Assembly: GCA_030041195.1 (NCBI GenBank)
Contig: JASHOI010000489.1
Span: 1 to 8,440, forward strand
Length of the DNA stretch: 8,440 bases
Source of the DNA: Streptosporangiaceae bacterium
GTDB lineage: Bacteria > Actinomycetota > Actinomycetes > Streptosporangiales > Streptosporangiaceae
Direction of reading: 5' to 3'
Of this stretch, positions 6,769-8,440 are shown piece after piece. Made by a program: the position numbers and the translations under genes. The notes under the pieces are model-generated. The model ran no database searches. It was not told the DNA's origin and saw only the letters and a program-made list of their open reading frames with translations. Positions within the stretch are counted from its first letter, which is position 1, and every line of letters begins with the position of its first letter.

Positions 6769-7449
6769 AGCCGTGGGCCGGGACGGGATGTGCGGGGTAC
6801 CGTCGCGCATGGGCGGGAACGCGAACGTTGCCGCGGTGGTCGTGCGGGTCAGCTTCGTGATGTCGGCCTCGGACAGCACCTCGGTGTCGTCATCGATCGT
6901 GACCTCCCAGCGGCAGAACGGCACCCGGCCGGCCGGCTGGCGCGGCGGGCGGTGCACCGCCCGGATCCGCGCCTTCGGGTTCACGGCCTGCGCGGTCACG
7001 TCGAACGTGCCGTCCTCGATCGTGTGGCACATGCTGCGCACCTGCCGCTCGCCGTACGGCTCGACGTCGAGCAGCGCGCCGCAGGAGCGGAGCTGGAAGA
7101 AGCCGTGGCGCTCGTCGACCACCTCGTACTCGACGTCCATGTAGTGCTGGGCGAAGCCGGGATCGAGCTGCAGCTGCTTGAAGATCGCCGGGACGCCGTC
7201 GCCCTCGATGTTCATGATCTTGCGTATCCGCTCGGTGTAGACCGGGCTCGCGCCGCGCCACTCTTCGATCGCCAGTTCCTCGACGGCCTGCGGCCCGTAG
7301 CGCAGCGCGACCGCCGCGAACACCGACCTGTCGAGCAGCTGCGCGATCAGCGCGTACTCCCGGACCAGGCGCACCAGCGCCTCCTTGGACAGGTCCTCGA
7401 AGCGGAAGTCCGGATCGAAATCACCCGAGTAGTCCTTGCGCTCAGCCAT
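6760..7449 (-). CDS. DUF6125-like protein of unknown function
   Basis: A 229-residue protein. Its helical N-terminal half has the pattern EALVRLVREYALIAQLLD (residues 23-40), a YGPQAVEELAIEEW stretch (51-64), and YTERIRKIMNI (71-81). Its C-terminal half has Cys123 (RSCGALL), Cys141-His142 (MCHTIEDG), a PKARIRAVHRPPR strand-loop (158-170) and Cys179-Arg-Trp181 (CRW). From memory this order of helical region and spaced Cys/His/CxW elements matches the DUF6125-type family, whose function is unknown. I could not run a profile search. The conserved Cys and His could bind a metal or form a catalytic site, but that is inference. The start at 7449 is chosen because a TAnnnT box lies seven bases upstream. 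An ATG at 7485 would extend the protein past its own promoter. It diverges from the SDR at 7473, a hint that the two are functionally tied. Confidence 0.75.
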   Translation of the reverse strand: MAERKDYSGDFDPDFRFEDLSKEALVRLVREYALIAQLLDRSVFAAVALRYGPQAVEELAIEEWRGASPVYTERIRKIMNIEGDGVPAIFKQLQLDPGFAQHYMDVEYEVVDERHGFFQLRSCGALLDVEPYGERQVRSMCHTIEDGTFDVTAQAVNPKARIRAVHRPPRQPAGRVPFCRWEVTIDDDTEVLSEADITKLTRTTTAATFAFPPMRDGTPHIPSRPTAGS

Positions 7450-7466
7450 ATTCTGAACTGTAGTCT
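7436..7466 (+). promoter_or_regulatory. Promoter of the SDR gene at 7473, leaderless type
   Basis: TAGTCT (7461-7466) fits TAnnnT and ends six bases before the ATG at 7473, with no room for a Shine-Dalgarno. TTGCGC (7436-7441) could be the -35 box, at a long spacing of 19 bases. It lies inside the start of the divergent gene. Confidence 0.55.
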
Positions 7467-7485
7467 GGACACATGTCCGGTACAA
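7457..7485 (-). promoter_or_regulatory. Promoter of the DUF6125-like gene, leaderless type
   Basis: On the minus strand, TTGTAC (7485-7480) and TACAGT (7462-7457) are separated by 17 bases, a good sigma-70-type layout. The -10 box ends seven bases before the ATG at 7449, and no Shine-Dalgarno is seen. The -10 box shares two bases with that of the opposite promoter. Confidence 0.6.
7467..7478. repeat. Small palindrome at the SDR start codon
   Basis: GGACA (7467-7471) and TGTCC (7474-7478) are perfect inverted arms around a two-base centre. They span the predicted transcription and translation start of the SDR and lie between the -35 and -10 boxes of the divergent gene. This is a possible operator half-site pair. 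It is short enough to be chance. Confidence 0.3.
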
Positions 7486-8258
7486 CCGAGACGGCGCGGC
7501 CGGCCGGGCAGCGGCACGACTTCGGCGGCAAGGTCGCGGTCGTGACCGGTGCGGCGCAGGGCATCGGCGAGGCCTACGCCCGCGCGCTGGCCGCCGCCGG
7601 GGCCGCCGTCGTCGTCGCGGACATCAGCGTGGACGCCGGGCAGGCGGTCGCGAAGCAGATCTGCGCCGACGGCGGCCGGGCCGCGTTCGTGCGCACCGAC
7701 GTCGCCGACCCGGAATCCGCGCAGTCCATGGCGGCGTTCGCGACGGCCGAGTTCGGCGGCATCGACTACCTGGTGAACAACGCGGCGATCTACGGCCAGA
7801 TGCAGTTCGACCTGCTGCTGTCGGTTGACTGGGACTACTACAAGAAGTTCCTCGGCGTGAACATGGACGGCGCGCTCGCCTGCACCCGCGCCTGCTGCCA
7901 GCACATGGTGCGGCGCGGCGGCGGCGCGATCGTGAACCAGTCGTCCACGGCCGCGTGGGTGTACTCGAGCTTCTACGGGCTGGCCAAGGCCGGGATCAAC
8001 GCGCTGACCCAGCAGCTCGCGCACGAGCTGGGCGGGATGGGGATCCGGGTGAACGCGATCGCGCCTGGGCCAACGGACACCCAGGCCACCAGGACCGTCG
8101 TCGGCGGCATGACCGACGCGATCGTGCAGACGATGGCCATCAAGCGGCTGGGCCAGCCCGCGGACCTGGTGGGTGCGTGCCTGTTCCTGCTGTCGGACGA
8201 GGCGGCCTGGATCACCGGGCACATCGTCAACGTCGACGGCGGCCAGGTCTTCCGGTGA
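7473..8258 (+). CDS. Classical short-chain dehydrogenase (Rv0769-like)
   Basis: A 261-residue classical SDR with every hallmark. The Rossmann motif TGAAQGIG is at 25-32. Asp50 ends beta-2 and favours NAD over NADP. Asp76 is in RTDVAD. NNAA is at 102-105, Asn130 is in GVNMDG, Ser157/158 lie in NQSST, and Tyr168-x3-Lys172 are in YGLAK. The C-terminal WITGHIVNVDGGQ ends the fold. The stretch FGGIDYLVNNAAIYG and the whole frame closely resemble Rv0769 of M. tuberculosis, a gene near cyp51, as recalled and not searched. About 17 extra residues precede the Rossmann strand. The cytoplasmic enzyme oxidises or reduces an alcohol/ketone pair whose identity is unknown. Its stop overlaps the next gene's GTG (GTGA), so the two are translationally coupled. 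Its promoter is leaderless and divergent. Confidence 0.93.
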   Translation: MSGTTETARPAGQRHDFGGKVAVVTGAAQGIGEAYARALAAAGAAVVVADISVDAGQAVAKQICADGGRAAFVRTDVADPESAQSMAAFATAEFGGIDYLVNNAAIYGQMQFDLLLSVDWDYYKKFLGVNMDGALACTRACCQHMVRRGGGAIVNQSSTAAWVYSSFYGLAKAGINALTQQLAHELGGMGIRVNAIAPGPTDTQATRTVVGGMTDAIVQTMAIKRLGQPADLVGACLFLLSDEAAWITGHIVNVDGGQVFR

Positions 8259-8440
8259 AGCCGGATGGGGAGCCGGGCGGGGGTCCGGAGCGGGCGCAGC
8301 CGGTCGGGTTCATCGGGCTCGGCCAGATGGGCGCGCCGATGGCCACCCGGCTGGCCGGCTGGCCCGGCGGCCTGATCGTGCACGACACCCGGCCGGAGGC
8401 CGTGGCGCCGCTGGCCGACGCGGGCGCCAAGGCCGCGGGC
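8255..8440 (+). CDS. NAD-binding 3-hydroxyisobutyrate dehydrogenase/6PGDH-type oxidoreductase, C-terminus beyond the window
   Basis: Partial gene, 62 codons from a GTG that overlaps the SDR stop by four bases and open to the window end. After a Gly/Pro-rich 16-residue lead, the sequence VGFIGLGQMGAPMATRLAG (17-35) is the dinucleotide-binding signature of beta-hydroxyacid dehydrogenases (GxGxMGxxMAxxL). LIVHDTRPEAV (40-50) follows as beta-2. The family oxidises 3-hydroxyacids or reduces related semialdehydes with NAD(P). In M. tuberculosis Rv0769 is followed by Rv0770, annotated as a dehydrogenase of this kind, so the pair appears conserved. The catalytic Lys and substrate domain are not in view, so subfamily and substrate cannot be judged. 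No good Shine-Dalgarno precedes the GTG; translation is probably by coupling. Confidence 0.85.
   Translation, partial: MKPDGEPGGGPERAQPVGFIGLGQMGAPMATRLAGWPGGLIVHDTRPEAVAPLADAGAKAAG

Noticed and set aside
7450..7485. Upstream ATG adding 12 residues to the DUF6125-like protein
   Set aside because: It would place the start upstream of the best promoter and inside the divergent SDR gene. The added residues look like antisense of that gene's start.
7347..8222. Minus-strand open frame of 291 codons opposite the Rv0769-like SDR
   Set aside because: It covers the antisense of a gene with complete SDR motifs, and its product is typical GC-shadow composition.

Overview
The window is a GC-rich, gene-dense piece of an actinobacterial chromosome. 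The GC bias in third codon positions, GTG and TTG starts, end-on-end gene overlaps and several leaderless-type promoters all point that way. Two gene blocks closely resemble, by memory of the sequences and not by a search, genes at the cyp51 locus of Mycobacterium tuberculosis (Rv0762c-Rv0765c and Rv0769-Rv0770). I see no rRNA, tRNA, CRISPR array, insertion sequence or phage gene. No gap between genes exceeds 90 bases.

Left block (2-2769, + strand): a short-chain dehydrogenase cut by the window edge, a CYP51-type cytochrome P450 (sterol 14-alpha-demethylase family), a small 3Fe-4S-type ferredoxin, and an NTF2/SnoaL-fold protein. Stop and start codons overlap at the first two junctions, and a strong Shine-Dalgarno precedes the fourth gene, so this is almost certainly one operon. 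The ferredoxin is the likely electron donor of the P450. No ferredoxin reductase is present. The SDR could oxidise or reduce an alcohol or ketone on the same substrate.

Middle block (2860-6750): a divergent IlvD/Edd-family dehydratase (+), an extended SDR resembling HpnA or dihydroflavonol-4-reductase (-), and a GalT-like nucleotidyltransferase of the HIT superfamily (+). The first two converge, and the last two diverge from a 73-bp control region. The set suggests sugar or sugar-acid metabolism, but the substrates are unknown.

Right block (6760-8440): a DUF6125-like protein of unknown function (-) diverges from a classical SDR (+) that closely resembles Rv0769. The SDR overlaps the start of a 3-hydroxyisobutyrate dehydrogenase/6PGDH-type gene cut by the window end. 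The divergent promoters have overlapping -10 boxes, and both genes look leaderless.

Overall this looks like an oxidative, probably lipid- or steroid-like, metabolic neighbourhood related to the mycobacterial cyp51 locus. It is rearranged relative to that locus, with a sugar-type gene set placed between its halves.
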